64,000 nucleotides of DNA from Paenibacillus sp. 1_12. Its GTDB lineage: Bacteria; Bacillota; Bacilli; Paenibacillales; NBRC-103111. Where the stretch lies: positions 76,153 to 140,152 of the forward strand of contig NZ_FOTE01000014.1 in assembly GCF_900114475.1 (NCBI RefSeq), read 5' to 3'. Below the pieces are notes generated by a model. The model was not told the DNA's origin, ran no database searches, and saw only the letters and a program-made list of their open reading frames with translations. Positions within the stretch are counted from its first letter, which is position 1; each line of letters opens with the position of its first letter. Below, piece by piece: positions 46,126 through 54,512 of the stretch. A program made the translations under genes and the position numbers.

Positions 46126-46440
46126 ATGAGCAGCCAACAGCATGCAACACCAGCGGCTAAGCGCCATAAAGCGGAAAGCCCTAAGAACCATTACTTGTCT
46201 TATATTGTATCGATTCTTTTAACAATGCTGGCCTTTGCCGCTGTACTCTATGGCGGTTTGGACCGTTGGTTTCTTATTCTTTTCCTGGTTGGTCTTGGAA
46301 TCGTTCAAGCGATTTTCCAGTTAGCCTATTGGATGCACATGAAAGAAAGAGGACACCTGTTTCCAATTGTAGGGATTATTTTTGGATTTATCGTAGCTTT
46401 AACTGCAGTAGCGGCAGCCGTATACTGGACTTGGTGGTAA
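46126..46440 (+). CDS. ctaF: cytochrome caa3 oxidase subunit IV
   Basis: 104 residues, three hydrophobic helices preceded by a basic N-terminus (AAKRHKAESPKNHY). The WMHMKERGHLFPIVGIIFGF segment fits the COX4_pro family of small caa3 subunits. The ATG directly follows the ctaE stop. A terminator follows. Confidence 0.92.
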   Translation: MSSQQHATPAAKRHKAESPKNHYLSYIVSILLTMLAFAAVLYGGLDRWFLILFLVGLGIVQAIFQLAYWMHMKERGHLFPIVGIIFGFIVALTAVAAAVYWTWW

Positions 46441-46447
46441 GTAGGGG

Positions 46448-46480
46448 GAGGCTTTTAGAAATAAAAGCCTCTTCTTCTTT
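46448..46480 (+). terminator. terminator between ctaF and ctaG
   Basis: A perfect 10-bp stem (GAGGCTTTTA with TAAAAGCCTC) with a GAAA loop, then TTCTTCTTT. It starts 8 nt after the ctaF stop. Confidence 0.8.
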
Positions 46481-46500
46481 ATACTAAGTATGCACTATTT

Positions 46501-46508
46501 TTCACAAA
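46501..46508 (-). promoter_or_regulatory. possible ResD-like box upstream of ctaG
   Basis: TTCACAAA, the reverse complement of TTTGTGAA, lies 45 nt before the ctaG start. It is the same core as the box before ctaC. Single short matches are weak evidence. Confidence 0.3.
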
Positions 46509-46552
46509 GTAAGGACAGCAGGAAATTAAGGTAGTGAGAAAGGAGAATCATC

Positions 46553-47464
46553 ATGAACATGGAAGCAATGGGTCATATGGAGCACACGACAGGTAGTAGT
46601 ATCATGTCAGCAGGTTTTGCTAATCTGTGGAGTCCGGGGTTGCTCCTCATAGTTGTCATCATCGGTTGGCTGTACGGTTTGACTGTAACTCGTTGGCGCC
46701 ATCGTTTTGCGGATACCGCACCTGTGAAGGGGAGTCAACAAGTATACTTTTATCTGGGGTTGCTGATGTACTACGTGGCAGAGGGGTCTCCTCTCAGCTT
46801 GTATTCGCATCTCTACAGCTTTAGCGCTCATATGCTGCAGCAATCGTTTCTTTATTTAATTGTACCTCCACTGCTGCTGTTAGGCTCGCCTGGCTGGCTG
46901 CTGCGACCTCTATTGAAACCGAGAGCAATGAAGGCTTTTATGCAGGTTTTCACAGCGCCATTGATTTCTTTGTTCGTGTTCAATATGGTGTTCTCCTTTT
47001 ATCATATTCCGATCATTATGGATACTTTAATGGCGAACATGCCACTTCACGAGCTGTACAAAGCGATTTTTCTATTGGCCGCTTTCCAGTTGTGGTTTCC
47101 TGTGTTTTGTCCGTTGCCCGAATATAATCGCATGTCCGAGCTTAAGAAGATGGGATATATCTTTGTTAACGGTATCTTGTTGACACCGGCTTGTGCATTA
47201 ATCATATTTGCAGGGTCACCGATGTATCAAGCCTATGCTAACGTTCCTGAGCAGTATTTGTTCATGTCCATTCTTGATGACCAGCAGCTTGGCGGGGTCA
47301 TTATGAAAATTGTTCAGGAGATTGTGTACGGAATCGCACTTGCGTATACCTTCTTCGGTTGGTATCGGAGAGAACGCAAAATAGAAGCGGAGGAAGATCT
47401 GAAGAATGAGTCTTTAGGTCAACATCAACAAGCCCAGCCTTCTATTCAAATGAATCGAGCTTAA
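46553..47464 (+). CDS. ctaG: cytochrome oxidase assembly factor CtaG (caa3 type)
   Basis: 303 residues with about seven membrane helices. CtaG_Bacillus signature segments include MLQQSFLYLIVPPLLLLGSPGW and the His-rich N-terminus (HMEHTTG), a candidate copper-binding site. In Bacillus CtaG helps to form CuA/CuB in caa3. The ATG has AAAGGAGAA upstream. It sits behind the ctaF terminator, so it is read by read-through or its own promoter. Confidence 0.92.
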   Translation: MNMEAMGHMEHTTGSSIMSAGFANLWSPGLLLIVVIIGWLYGLTVTRWRHRFADTAPVKGSQQVYFYLGLLMYYVAEGSPLSLYSHLYSFSAHMLQQSFLYLIVPPLLLLGSPGWLLRPLLKPRAMKAFMQVFTAPLISLFVFNMVFSFYHIPIIMDTLMANMPLHELYKAIFLLAAFQLWFPVFCPLPEYNRMSELKKMGYIFVNGILLTPACALIIFAGSPMYQAYANVPEQYLFMSILDDQQLGGVIMKIVQEIVYGIALAYTFFGWYRRERKIEAEEDLKNESLGQHQQAQPSIQMNRA

Positions 47465-47491
47465 ATTATGATGGGTTAGGTGGGACTCAGT

Positions 47492-47947
47492 ATGCCTATT
47501 TTACCAACGATCAGCACCAGCTTTATTGTGATCAGTGCGATCTTTGTCGCCTGTGGATGGTACCAGATTGTGAAAGGAAATCGTAAGACACATGAAAAGC
47601 TGATGGTGTGGGGTGCGGTGTTCGCACTAGCATTTTTTATTATTTATTTATCGAGAACTTTGTTCGTCGGCAATACGAGCTTTGGGGGTCCCGAGTATTT
47701 AAAGCTTCCCTATCATTTATTTTTATTTTTTCACATTACCTTGGCTACGACAGGCGGCGTATTCGGTATTGTTACCCTGCTGCTTGCCTACAAGCAAAGA
47801 TTCGCCAAACATCGCAAAATCGGGCGTTGGACAGCCGTTATTTGGCTTTTAACAGCACCTACAGGTGTAGCCGTATTCATTCTTCTGTATGTGATGTATC
47901 CAGGTGGAGATACCAAGCCGATGATCGATGCGATCTTTGGCATATAA
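47492..47947 (+). CDS. DUF420 membrane protein (CtaM/YozB-like)
   Basis: 151 residues from the ATG at 47492, with AGGTGGG upstream; the GTG at 47480 overlaps that site. About four to five helices: CGWYQIVKGNRKTHEKLMVWGAVFA, FFHITLATTGGVFGIVTLLLAY and RKIGRWTAVIWLLTAPTGVAVF. DUF420 proteins are linked to haem-copper oxidase maturation (staphylococcal CtaM); position next to ctaG fits. It ends in a strong terminator. Confidence 0.88.
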   Translation: MPILPTISTSFIVISAIFVACGWYQIVKGNRKTHEKLMVWGAVFALAFFIIYLSRTLFVGNTSFGGPEYLKLPYHLFLFFHITLATTGGVFGIVTLLLAYKQRFAKHRKIGRWTAVIWLLTAPTGVAVFILLYVMYPGGDTKPMIDAIFGI

Positions 47948-47950
47948 TAA

Positions 47951-47998
47951 AAAAGCAGATGGTCGTCCAAAAGATGGACGAGCACCTGCTTTTTTTTT
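47951..47998 (+). terminator. terminator at the end of the cta cluster
   Basis: AAAAGCAG and CTGCTTTT flank an imperfect inner stem (TCGTCCA with TGGACGA), followed by T8. Confidence 0.85.
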
Positions 47999-48056
47999 AT
48001 TTCAGACTTTCAACCGCTGCGCGGCGCTACTAATGAATGAATCAGGTGCTTGTTTC

Positions 48057-49079
48057 TTAAAGAGCGCTTCCGCCGAATATGAAGCGGTATTCCCAATGTT
48101 TGCCTTCGATATTATCGATACGGACTCCACCGGAATCCTTGGAATAGGTATGCAATATTTTACCATCACCTAAATAGATGCCTGCATGTGAAATACGCTG
48201 GTTGGCTGTATTGCTTGGATATGCGGATTTGCTTACTCCTTTGTAATCCATGAAAAACATCAGGTCGCCTACCTTCAGGTTTTTCCAATTGGTTGTGGTT
48301 TTACCGATTTTACGGACGTAGTCACCCTGCTGTCTGGAGTCGCTTGGCAGCGTGATCTTCGCACCATCTATAAAAGCCTGGCGTACAAAATCAGAGCAGT
48401 CGAAAGTACTAGTGTTGGAACGATCGGATCCATACTCATAAGGAGTACCCAAATAGGATTTGCCTGCTTGGATAACACTATTAATAATGTTACCCGTGTT
48501 GGTGCTGCCTCCGTTATTATTTCCGCTTCCACTGTTGCCACCACCACTGTTGCTACCGCCGCCGCTGCTGCCGCCCGAAGAGGACACCTTTATGTACTGG
48601 CTGCTGGTGGTTACATAACCAGTAACTCCTTTGGAATCACTGACTTTGTACCAAAAATCATTGACAGTGGACAAAATTTTGACTGTTTCTCCAGCTTTCA
48701 AAAATCTTATGCTGCTTGAATCCGTTGATGCTCCAGTTCTGAAATTAACGCTGCTGACTATGACGGCCGATGAAGCATCGATGGTGCCGTTGCCACCAGA
48801 AGAGGACTCCTTTATGTATTGACTGCTAGTTGATACATAGCCGGTTTCTCCTTTGGAATCACGGACTTGGTACCAGTAGTCATTGATTTTAGATAAAATT
48901 TCAACAGTTTCTCCGGCTTTCAAAAATCCTTTGCTGCTTGAATCGACGGACGCTCCAGTTCTGAAGTTAACGCTGCTGACAATGACGGCTGATGAAGCAT
49001 CGGCTTGGTTGGGGACGAGTAGACCGACGCTTGTTGTGAGAGTAGTGGCTAACAGCAATGTCGCAAGATGTTTTTTCAA
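48057..49079 (-). CDS. secreted NlpC/P60 peptidoglycan endopeptidase with two SH3b domains
   Basis: 340 residues. The start is TTG at 49079, with GGAGG 9 nt upstream; this gives a signal peptide beginning KKHLATLLLATTL and cleaved around ADA-SS. Two 74-residue SH3b repeats (about 28-165), each beginning DASSAVIVSSVNFRTGAS, are followed by a Gly/Ser/Asn linker and the NlpC/P60 domain with catalytic Cys228 (STFDCSDF), His298 (RISHAG) and His310. It should cut the D-Glu to diamino-acid bond of wall peptides. It is monocistronic. Confidence 0.93.
   Translation of the reverse strand: MKKHLATLLLATTLTTSVGLLVPNQADASSAVIVSSVNFRTGASVDSSSKGFLKAGETVEILSKINDYWYQVRDSKGETGYVSTSSQYIKESSSGGNGTIDASSAVIVSSVNFRTGASTDSSSIRFLKAGETVKILSTVNDFWYKVSDSKGVTGYVTTSSQYIKVSSSGGSSGGGSNSGGGNSGSGNNNGGSTNTGNIINSVIQAGKSYLGTPYEYGSDRSNTSTFDCSDFVRQAFIDGAKITLPSDSRQQGDYVRKIGKTTTNWKNLKVGDLMFFMDYKGVSKSAYPSNTANQRISHAGIYLGDGKILHTYSKDSGGVRIDNIEGKHWEYRFIFGGSAL
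48730..49002 (-). repeat. tandem 222-bp repeat encoding the two SH3b domains
   Basis: Matching blocks GCTCCAGTTCTGAA begin at 48730 and at 48952, exactly 222 bp (74 codons) apart, with nearly identical flanks. The extent given covers only the best-conserved parts. It is a recent in-frame duplication. Confidence 0.7.
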
Positions 49080-49411
49080 AATGTAATACCTCCAGTTGAT
49101 GTTTTCAAACCTTATGTATATAAACATTCTCAATGCTTATAAGCAAGAGAACGAGGTTTGCGGGGCAATTGATAAAAAAAGCTGTAATTGGCTATCGAAA
49201 TTGTTGATTTGACATCGAACCCTTTTGAAAGCCACAATGGGATAAGTAGCCAATGGATAGCTATGCTAAAGGACTGCACCGCTTCATAAGCTTCGTGGCT
49301 TGTCCATGGATTTGGCGGGGTACCCATTATATCGACGGCTAAATAGCCATAGTTTAGTGGTAATTGTTGCCATGGTTTTCGAAATATTTTATGCATAATC
49401 AAAATTTAGCA

Positions 49412-49440
49412 TTGTAACTAAAAAGACACCATGATATGAT
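49412..49440 (+). promoter_or_regulatory. promoter of the malic enzyme gene
   Basis: TTGTAA, a 17-nt spacer and TATGAT. The inferred start is near 49447, leaving a leader of about 48 nt that carries a palindrome. Confidence 0.5.
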
Positions 49441-49464
49441 AGAAAAAACGGTATTTTGAACTAA

Positions 49465-49480
49465 GTTCATTATAATGAAC
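49465..49480. promoter_or_regulatory. perfect 16-bp palindrome, possible operator
   Basis: GTTCATTATAATGAAC is an exact self-complement. It lies just before the ribosome binding site of the malic enzyme gene. It also contains TATAAT, so it could instead be a second -10 box. Confidence 0.45.
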
Positions 49481-49494
49481 AAAAGGAGGATTTT

Positions 49495-50898
49495 ATGGCA
49501 AATACAAGTATCATTTTACGGGTGGAATTAGCGCATGATCAGGTTTCTTTTGGGGATGTCGCTTCAGTAATTAGTCAGGTAGGTGGGGATGTTACCTCGA
49601 TTGACGTTATTCGTGTAGGCAAGGAATCTTCGGTTAGGGATATCACAGTAGATGTGCAGGATTCGGTAGAAGCTGAAGTCGTTCAAGCGATTAAAGAACT
49701 GAAGGGTATCACACTTATCAATGTATCAGACCGTACCTTTCTTGCTCATCTAGGCGGTAAAATTTCAGTTCAACCGAGTATGCCGATCAAAAATCGCGAT
49801 GATTTGTCCCGTGTGTATACACCAGGGGTAGCCCGCGTTTGCACCGCTATTCATGAAAATCCGCTTAAGGCTTATTCCTTAACGATAAAAAGAAATACAG
49901 TAGCCGTCATAACGGATGGCACAGCTGTTCTGGGACTCGGTGATATTGGGCCGCAGGCTGCAGCTCCGGTGATGGAAGGGAAAGCGATGCTGTTCAAGCA
50001 GCTGGCTGGTGTGGATGCGTTCCCGATTTGCTTGGACACGAAGGATACAGAGGAAATTATTCGTACTGTGAAGGCGATCAGTCCTATCTTTGGGGGTATT
50101 AATCTGGAGGATATCAGCTCGCCGCGCTGCTTCGAGATTGAATCCCGTCTGGAGGAAGAGCTCGACATTCCGGTATTTCATGATGATCAGCATGGAACTG
50201 CTGTAGTTATGATGGCGGGACTCATTAATGCGCTGAAGGTAGTGGACAAGCCGATCGAATCCATACGTGTTGTAGTCAACGGGATTGGGGCTGCTGGTGT
50301 ATCGGTTTGCAAAATGCTGCTAGCGGCAGGGGTTAAGCGGCTTGTGCCGGTTGATCGTGACGGTGCGATTGTCCGCGGTCAAACTTATGATCAACCTATG
50401 TGGCAGTGGCTCGCTGAACAACCGCAGGTTGATGACATTGCGGGAGGCTTGGATCAGGTCATTCATGGTGCTGATGTATTCATTGGGGTGTCTCGTGCCG
50501 GATTACTGAAGGTTGAGCATGTGCAGTCAATGGCTCGTGATGCGATCGTGTTTGCACTTGCTAATCCGCAGCCGGAGATCGATCCTGAAATTGCCCAAGC
50601 ACATGTTCGGGTGCTAGCTACAGGGCGCAGTGATTATCCGAACCAGATCAACAATGTTTTGTGCTTCCCGGGAATTTTTAGAGGGGCATTGGATTGCAGA
50701 GCACGCCGAATTCATGAGGAAATGAAGCTGGCTGCTGCGCGTGCCATTGCATCTGTCGTGAGCGAGGATGAGCTGAATGAGCTTTATATTATCCCAAGTA
50801 TATTTAACGAGCAGGTCGTAACTAATGTTCGTCATGCTGTGATCGAGGCCGCCATTCGTACGGGTGTTGCTCGCAGAATCCCACCTGATTTTCGTTAA
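49495..50898 (+). CDS. malic enzyme with N-terminal ACT domain
   Basis: 467 residues; converts malate to pyruvate and CO2 with NAD(P). The first ~75 residues form an ACT regulatory domain (ILRVELAHDQVSFGDVASVISQVGGDV). The catalytic part has YTPGVARVC, the catalytic Lys in GKAMLFKQLAGVDAF, DISSPRCFEIE and the Rossmann VNGIGAAGVSVCKMLL. The ACT domain suggests allosteric control by a small ligand. The cofactor is not decided by what I can see. The ribosome binding site is AAAGGAGG. It is monocistronic. Confidence 0.93.
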   Translation: MANTSIILRVELAHDQVSFGDVASVISQVGGDVTSIDVIRVGKESSVRDITVDVQDSVEAEVVQAIKELKGITLINVSDRTFLAHLGGKISVQPSMPIKNRDDLSRVYTPGVARVCTAIHENPLKAYSLTIKRNTVAVITDGTAVLGLGDIGPQAAAPVMEGKAMLFKQLAGVDAFPICLDTKDTEEIIRTVKAISPIFGGINLEDISSPRCFEIESRLEEELDIPVFHDDQHGTAVVMMAGLINALKVVDKPIESIRVVVNGIGAAGVSVCKMLLAAGVKRLVPVDRDGAIVRGQTYDQPMWQWLAEQPQVDDIAGGLDQVIHGADVFIGVSRAGLLKVEHVQSMARDAIVFALANPQPEIDPEIAQAHVRVLATGRSDYPNQINNVLCFPGIFRGALDCRARRIHEEMKLAAARAIASVVSEDELNELYIIPSIFNEQVVTNVRHAVIEAAIRTGVARRIPPDFR

Positions 50899-50919
50899 TA
50901 GCTAATGTTGAAATAGACC

Positions 50920-50950
50920 AAAGCAGCCGGAAACTACCGGCTGCTTTTTT
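50920..50950 (+). terminator. terminator after the malic enzyme gene
   Basis: AAAGCAGCCGG pairs with CCGGCTGCTTT around a 6-nt loop, then T. Confidence 0.85.
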
Positions 50951-50986
50951 GTGTCTTATAATGGATAAGTGTGACATCAGCACATG

Positions 50987-51015
50987 CAAAAAAGCAGGCT
51001 GCCGAAGCACCTGCC
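50987..51015 (-). terminator. terminator after the aldolase-like gene
   Basis: On the minus strand, GCAGGTGC and GCAGCCTGC pair around TTCG with a one-base bulge, followed by T6. It lies 25 nt after the gene's stop. Confidence 0.75.
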
Positions 51016-51039
51016 CTTTCATATGAGCTTATAAATGGA

Positions 51040-52008
51040 TTAGTCGGAGTGATGATTAGTAGGCATAGCTTCCGGGGAAGTCAGCTTATCGTAGAACTCA
51101 ACATATTTATCCTTATCCGCACTTGAACGCAGAGCCATACCAGCACGTGGATGCTCGTTCAATACGCCAGCAACCATGTAAGGGATAATATAGCCCCACT
51201 CCACTTTTTCACGCATTGGAATCAAATGTCTTTCGATCAAATCCAATACAGGACGAATCTCGTATCTCGGATTTTTCAGGTAGCTTACCAACAGCTCAGT
51301 TGGGCAGTTACCAGCGGCGCGGCCCATACCGAAGACAGAAGCATCTAGAAACTCAACGCCTTTGGAAGCACCTACCAGTGTGTTAGCGAACGCAAGCTGC
51401 ATATTGTTGTGCATATGAAGACCAAGCTTCTTGTTAGGAAGCAGATTTTGGAATTTGGTCACCATGTAATCGACATCGCGGTTGTCCATGCTGCCGTAGG
51501 AATCGACTACATAAACGACATCTACTGGGCTTTTAGCAATATCCTCGAAAGCTTCGGTTAATTCGTTTTCCATAACATGAGAAAGAGCCATAATGTTAAT
51601 GCTCGTCTCATAGCCATAGCTATTGAACTTATTGACCAGCTCCAGTGCCTTGTCCACATCCTTGATATAAGTAGCTACACGGATCATATCCAAATGGCTT
51701 TGCTCGCGCGGCAAAATATCATTCTCATCTACACGACCGATATCGACTAAAGCAGACAGCTTCGTATCGGTTTTGGTTTTGATAACTTCTTTCAGGAAAT
51801 CCTCATTCAAAAAACGCCAAGGCCCGGCATCTGCACCCTTTAACAGCTTGGCCGAATTTTTATAACCAACTTCCATATATTCAACACCGGCTTCACTTAA
51901 GCCCGCATACATATCCTGAACCATTTTTACGCTGAAATCCCAGTTATTGACGAGTCCCCCGTCACGAATCGTGCAATCCAAAATTTTGTGGTTAAGATCC
52001 TTTGTCAT
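51040..52008 (-). CDS. HMGL/DmpG-like aldolase domain protein
   Basis: 322 residues from the ATG at 52008, with AAAGGAG 9 nt upstream; the frame's earlier start at 52158 lies in AT-rich DNA without a site. The TIM-barrel aldolase fold is shown by LDCTIRDGGLVNNWDFS (catalytic and metal Asp), VDSYGSMD, GLHMHNNMQLAFAN (metal His residues) and ASVFGMGRAAGN. It resembles 4-hydroxy-2-oxovalerate aldolase and homocitrate synthase relatives, but the substrate is unknown. It is monocistronic. Confidence 0.85.
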   Translation of the reverse strand: MTKDLNHKILDCTIRDGGLVNNWDFSVKMVQDMYAGLSEAGVEYMEVGYKNSAKLLKGADAGPWRFLNEDFLKEVIKTKTDTKLSALVDIGRVDENDILPREQSHLDMIRVATYIKDVDKALELVNKFNSYGYETSINIMALSHVMENELTEAFEDIAKSPVDVVYVVDSYGSMDNRDVDYMVTKFQNLLPNKKLGLHMHNNMQLAFANTLVGASKGVEFLDASVFGMGRAAGNCPTELLVSYLKNPRYEIRPVLDLIERHLIPMREKVEWGYIIPYMVAGVLNEHPRAGMALRSSADKDKYVEFYDKLTSPEAMPTNHHSD

Positions 52009-52153
52009 CTGAATTTGCTCCTTTTCTGTCAGTACTCCGTTAGTCAGACCGCAGCGGTCTGCTTTATCATTCTTTAACGCTTTTTTGCTTTTAAGCGGTA
52101 AAGTGAATTTTATATATATAATATGCCATAGTATAAGCATTATTGTCAATAAA

Positions 52154-52186
52154 AACAATCCGACTTCACAAAGAAGTCGGATTGTT
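52154..52186 (-). terminator. terminator after the DUF4870 gene
   Basis: AACAATCCGACTTC and GAAGTCGGATTGTT form a perfect 14-bp stem with a 5-nt loop, then T5 on the minus strand. Confidence 0.85.
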
Positions 52187-52205
52187 CATACATTCATTAT
52201 AGGTT

Positions 52206-52565
52206 CTATGGTGTTTTGATCAGCGTATATTTACCGATCAGAGGCAAAGGCTTTAATTGACCATTCGCTGCATTAATAATACCCAAAATCGTTAATACAA
52301 GGGTTCCCAGATTGGCAATAGGCAGCAGAATCCAGCCAATAATCGGTATAGCTCCCAAGACAATATTGCAAGCTAAGCAGACTATCAGCAACAATAAGCC
52401 TTGATTTGCATGGTACATGGCGAATCGTGATTGCTTGGCAACGATGAGGGGCAGGAAGAAAATAATGTAGGCAACAATTCCAATAACTTTGTTCTCAGCG
52501 GCATCCGCTGGATCAACAGTAAGCTGATTAGATGTTTGATACGGATCTTCGGACTGGGAAGACAA
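52206..52565 (-). CDS. DUF4870 (Tic20-like) small membrane protein
   Basis: 119 residues if the TTG at 52565 is used (AGAGGTGG 5 nt upstream); the GTG at 52574 lies inside that site and would add three residues. An acidic N-terminus precedes three to four hydrophobic helices (about 29-45, 60-80, 82-105), with the FAMYHANQGLLLL segment of DUF4870. The function is unknown. A strong terminator follows. Confidence 0.8.
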   Translation of the reverse strand: MSSQSEDPYQTSNQLTVDPADAAENKVIGIVAYIIFFLPLIVAKQSRFAMYHANQGLLLLIVCLACNIVLGAIPIIGWILLPIANLGTLVLTILGIINAANGQLKPLPLIGKYTLIKTP

Positions 52566-52934
52566 TATATCCACCTCTTCTCATAAATGTTGTACACTGT
52601 TTGCTACTGTTTTGTAACCATCGTATGCTAGATTGAAACAGCATATGTTCATTTTATTTGGAATATCTTCTTTTTTCAAGGGAAATAATAGCAGGTATGG
52701 TTAAAAGCTGCTTTGATCAACAAATGACATATAATTAATGGCTGGCAAGTAGGGACAAACGTTCCGGCAAGTGAGCTTTGGTGAAAAAGATTTGCCTTGG
52801 AAAACAAAGTTGTGCTTTACCTATTTTTCGTTGTTAGGGTAACACTGTTTCTCTAGACCCACACAAGAATCGTTTGCTATGATTGAAATATAGATAACGA
52901 ACATGTTTCATCATGGTCTGGAGGAGAGTCAGAA
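52566..52934. other. intergenic region before the CDF exporter gene
   Basis: It separates two divergent genes. AT-rich near the left gene, then a more structured stretch (about 52740-52870) before the CDF start. I could not fold it into a known riboswitch. No small gene has a ribosome binding site here. Confidence 0.4.
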
Positions 52935-53819
52935 GTGAACGCATATGATAATCTGAAGCAGGGAGAGAAGGGCGCATGGGTAAGTATTGGTGCGTACATT
53001 CTTTTATCCATATTCAAAATCAGCATGGGCTATATTACGGGCTCTAAAGCGCTAACGGCTGACGGTATCAACAACACAACAGATATCATTGTGTCTCTGG
53101 CTGTGCTGATTGGTCTGCGCATTTCCCGTAAGCCGCCTGATCACGATCATCCGTATGGTCATATGAGAGCGGAAACGATTGCTTCGCTGGTTGCTTCATT
53201 CATTATGTTTGCTGCCGGTATACAGGTTATTATTCAATCTGCGCAAAGCTTGATGTCTTCAGAACGACACGCTCCAGATATGCTCGCAGCATGGGTTGCC
53301 CTTTTCTCAGCTGTTTTTATGTGGGGCGTCTATATGTATAACAGTAAGCTCGCCAAACGTATAAACAATCATTCTTTAATGGCCGCGGCAATGGATAACC
53401 GTTCAGATGCATTTGTCAGCATAGGAGCAGCGGTTGGTATTATAGGGTCAAGATTCGGTTATCCGATATTGGATGCCATAGCGGCATTTGCCGTCGGTTT
53501 GATCATCTGCAAGACAGCATGGAACATATTCTCTGATGCTACGCATGCATTGACAGACGGCTTTGATGATAAACGATTGAAGGTGCTCAAGGAAACTGTA
53601 CGTGACACTCCCGGTGTGAAAAGCATCAAGGATATTCGGGCAAGAGTCCACGGAAGCAGTGTGCTGCTTGATGTGGTGGTAGAGGTGAGTGCTGAACTGA
53701 GCGTAGAGCAAAGTCACCATATAAGCGACGAGATCGAGCAGCGTATGCATCAACAGCATAGTATTGATAATGTGCATGTACACGTGGAACCTTACTCCAA
53801 TATAAAAGAGGAAAGCTAG
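52935..53819 (+). CDS. cation diffusion facilitator, Mn-type (MneS/YeaB-like)
   Basis: 294 residues, six membrane helices and a C-terminal cytoplasmic metal-binding domain with SHHISDEIEQRMHQQHSIDNVHVHVEP. The metal site residues are N46 and D50 in helix 2 (NNTTD) and D154 and D158 in helix 5 (DNRSD). The Asn-Asp/Asp-Asp set is that described for bacterial manganese CDFs, while zinc CDFs use HxxxD. The His-rich DHDHPYGH loop is also present. It should export Mn2+ in exchange for protons. The start is GTG with GGAGGAG upstream. Confidence 0.85.
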   Translation: MNAYDNLKQGEKGAWVSIGAYILLSIFKISMGYITGSKALTADGINNTTDIIVSLAVLIGLRISRKPPDHDHPYGHMRAETIASLVASFIMFAAGIQVIIQSAQSLMSSERHAPDMLAAWVALFSAVFMWGVYMYNSKLAKRINNHSLMAAAMDNRSDAFVSIGAAVGIIGSRFGYPILDAIAAFAVGLIICKTAWNIFSDATHALTDGFDDKRLKVLKETVRDTPGVKSIKDIRARVHGSSVLLDVVVEVSAELSVEQSHHISDEIEQRMHQQHSIDNVHVHVEPYSNIKEES

Positions 53820-53849
53820 TACCTTTTAAGGGCGCCGTTCGGAAATACA

Positions 53850-53895
53850 CAAAGAGCTTCAGCAGGATCCGATCAGATCCGGTTGAAGCTCTTTG
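53850..53895. terminator. bidirectional terminator
   Basis: CAAAGAGCTTCAGC pairs with GTTGAAGCTCTTTG (one mismatch near the top), with a second GGATC/GATCC stem inside. It lies between the convergent CDF gene and secreted-protein gene. Confidence 0.7.
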
Positions 53896-53910
53896 TATGT
53901 AATACATATA

Positions 53911-54420
53911 TTAAGGAATATATTGCTGTACGATTTTAACAATTTCTCCGTTTGTAATAGTCAAATGGTATGGATATTCATGCAAAACCGTATCTGTGCT
54001 CCATATCGTTTTGAATTTGTTTAGGGTTATCGGTTCATTCCAAATAATTTGGTTATCCTCCGGATGACCGGTTCGATCGTATATTTGCATCAGCACGGCT
54101 GCATCGCTCTGAATTTCAAAAGTTTGCAGTTTAGTGCTATCATTAATAATATAATAACCGCTGGGTGCACCCATTTGTCCGAATTCAGGCTCTCTTTGTA
54201 CAAAAACAGCATCAGCCTCTTTACCTTCGTACCATTCGATATTATCAACGACCAAGTAAGTTTTTCCATGATACGTATACATATCCTGAATATAAGCGGG
54301 GTGGGTATCGCTGCTTTTGGCAACGGGAACATAGCTGCCATCTGTTTGTGCAGAAGTAAGTCCCGACATGATTAGTGATAATAAAGAGGTAATCAGAATC
54401 GTTCGCCACATTTTCTTCAT
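53911..54420 (-). CDS. secreted protein, unknown
   Basis: 169 residues from the ATG at 54420, with AAAGGGG upstream. It has a signal peptide (MKKMWRTILITSLLSLIMSG, cleavage near TSAQT). The mature part is rich in aromatic and acidic residues (TYHGKTYLVVDNIEWYEGKEADAVFVQREPEFG). It contains no Cys. It is divergent from the signal peptidase II gene. I do not recognise the family. Confidence 0.65.
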   Translation of the reverse strand: MKKMWRTILITSLLSLIMSGLTSAQTDGSYVPVAKSSDTHPAYIQDMYTYHGKTYLVVDNIEWYEGKEADAVFVQREPEFGQMGAPSGYYIINDSTKLQTFEIQSDAAVLMQIYDRTGHPEDNQIIWNEPITLNKFKTIWSTDTVLHEYPYHLTITNGEIVKIVQQYIP

Positions 54421-54512
54421 TATTATTCCCCTTTGCACACTGGTTACTTATCATTAACACTAAAATAGGCGAGTTGAAACGTGAAAGCCTTAATCAGAGA
54501 GGAATCAGAGCC

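Larger units (their letters stand above)
49080..49494. other. intergenic region between the NlpC/P60 gene and the malic enzyme gene
   Basis: It contains the malic enzyme promoter (49412-49440), a 16-bp palindrome (49465-49480) and a 90-codon minus-strand frame (49130-49402) starting with TTG, or ATG at 49396. That frame has a plausible composition (WQQLPLNYGYLAVDIMG, then AIHWLLIPLWLSKGF) but no ribosome binding site, so I do not list it as a gene. Confidence 0.5.

Noticed and set aside
49130-49402. 90-codon minus-strand frame beside the malic enzyme gene
   Set aside because: The composition is plausible, but there is no ribosome binding site, it starts with TTG in AT-rich DNA and it overlaps no conserved family that I know.
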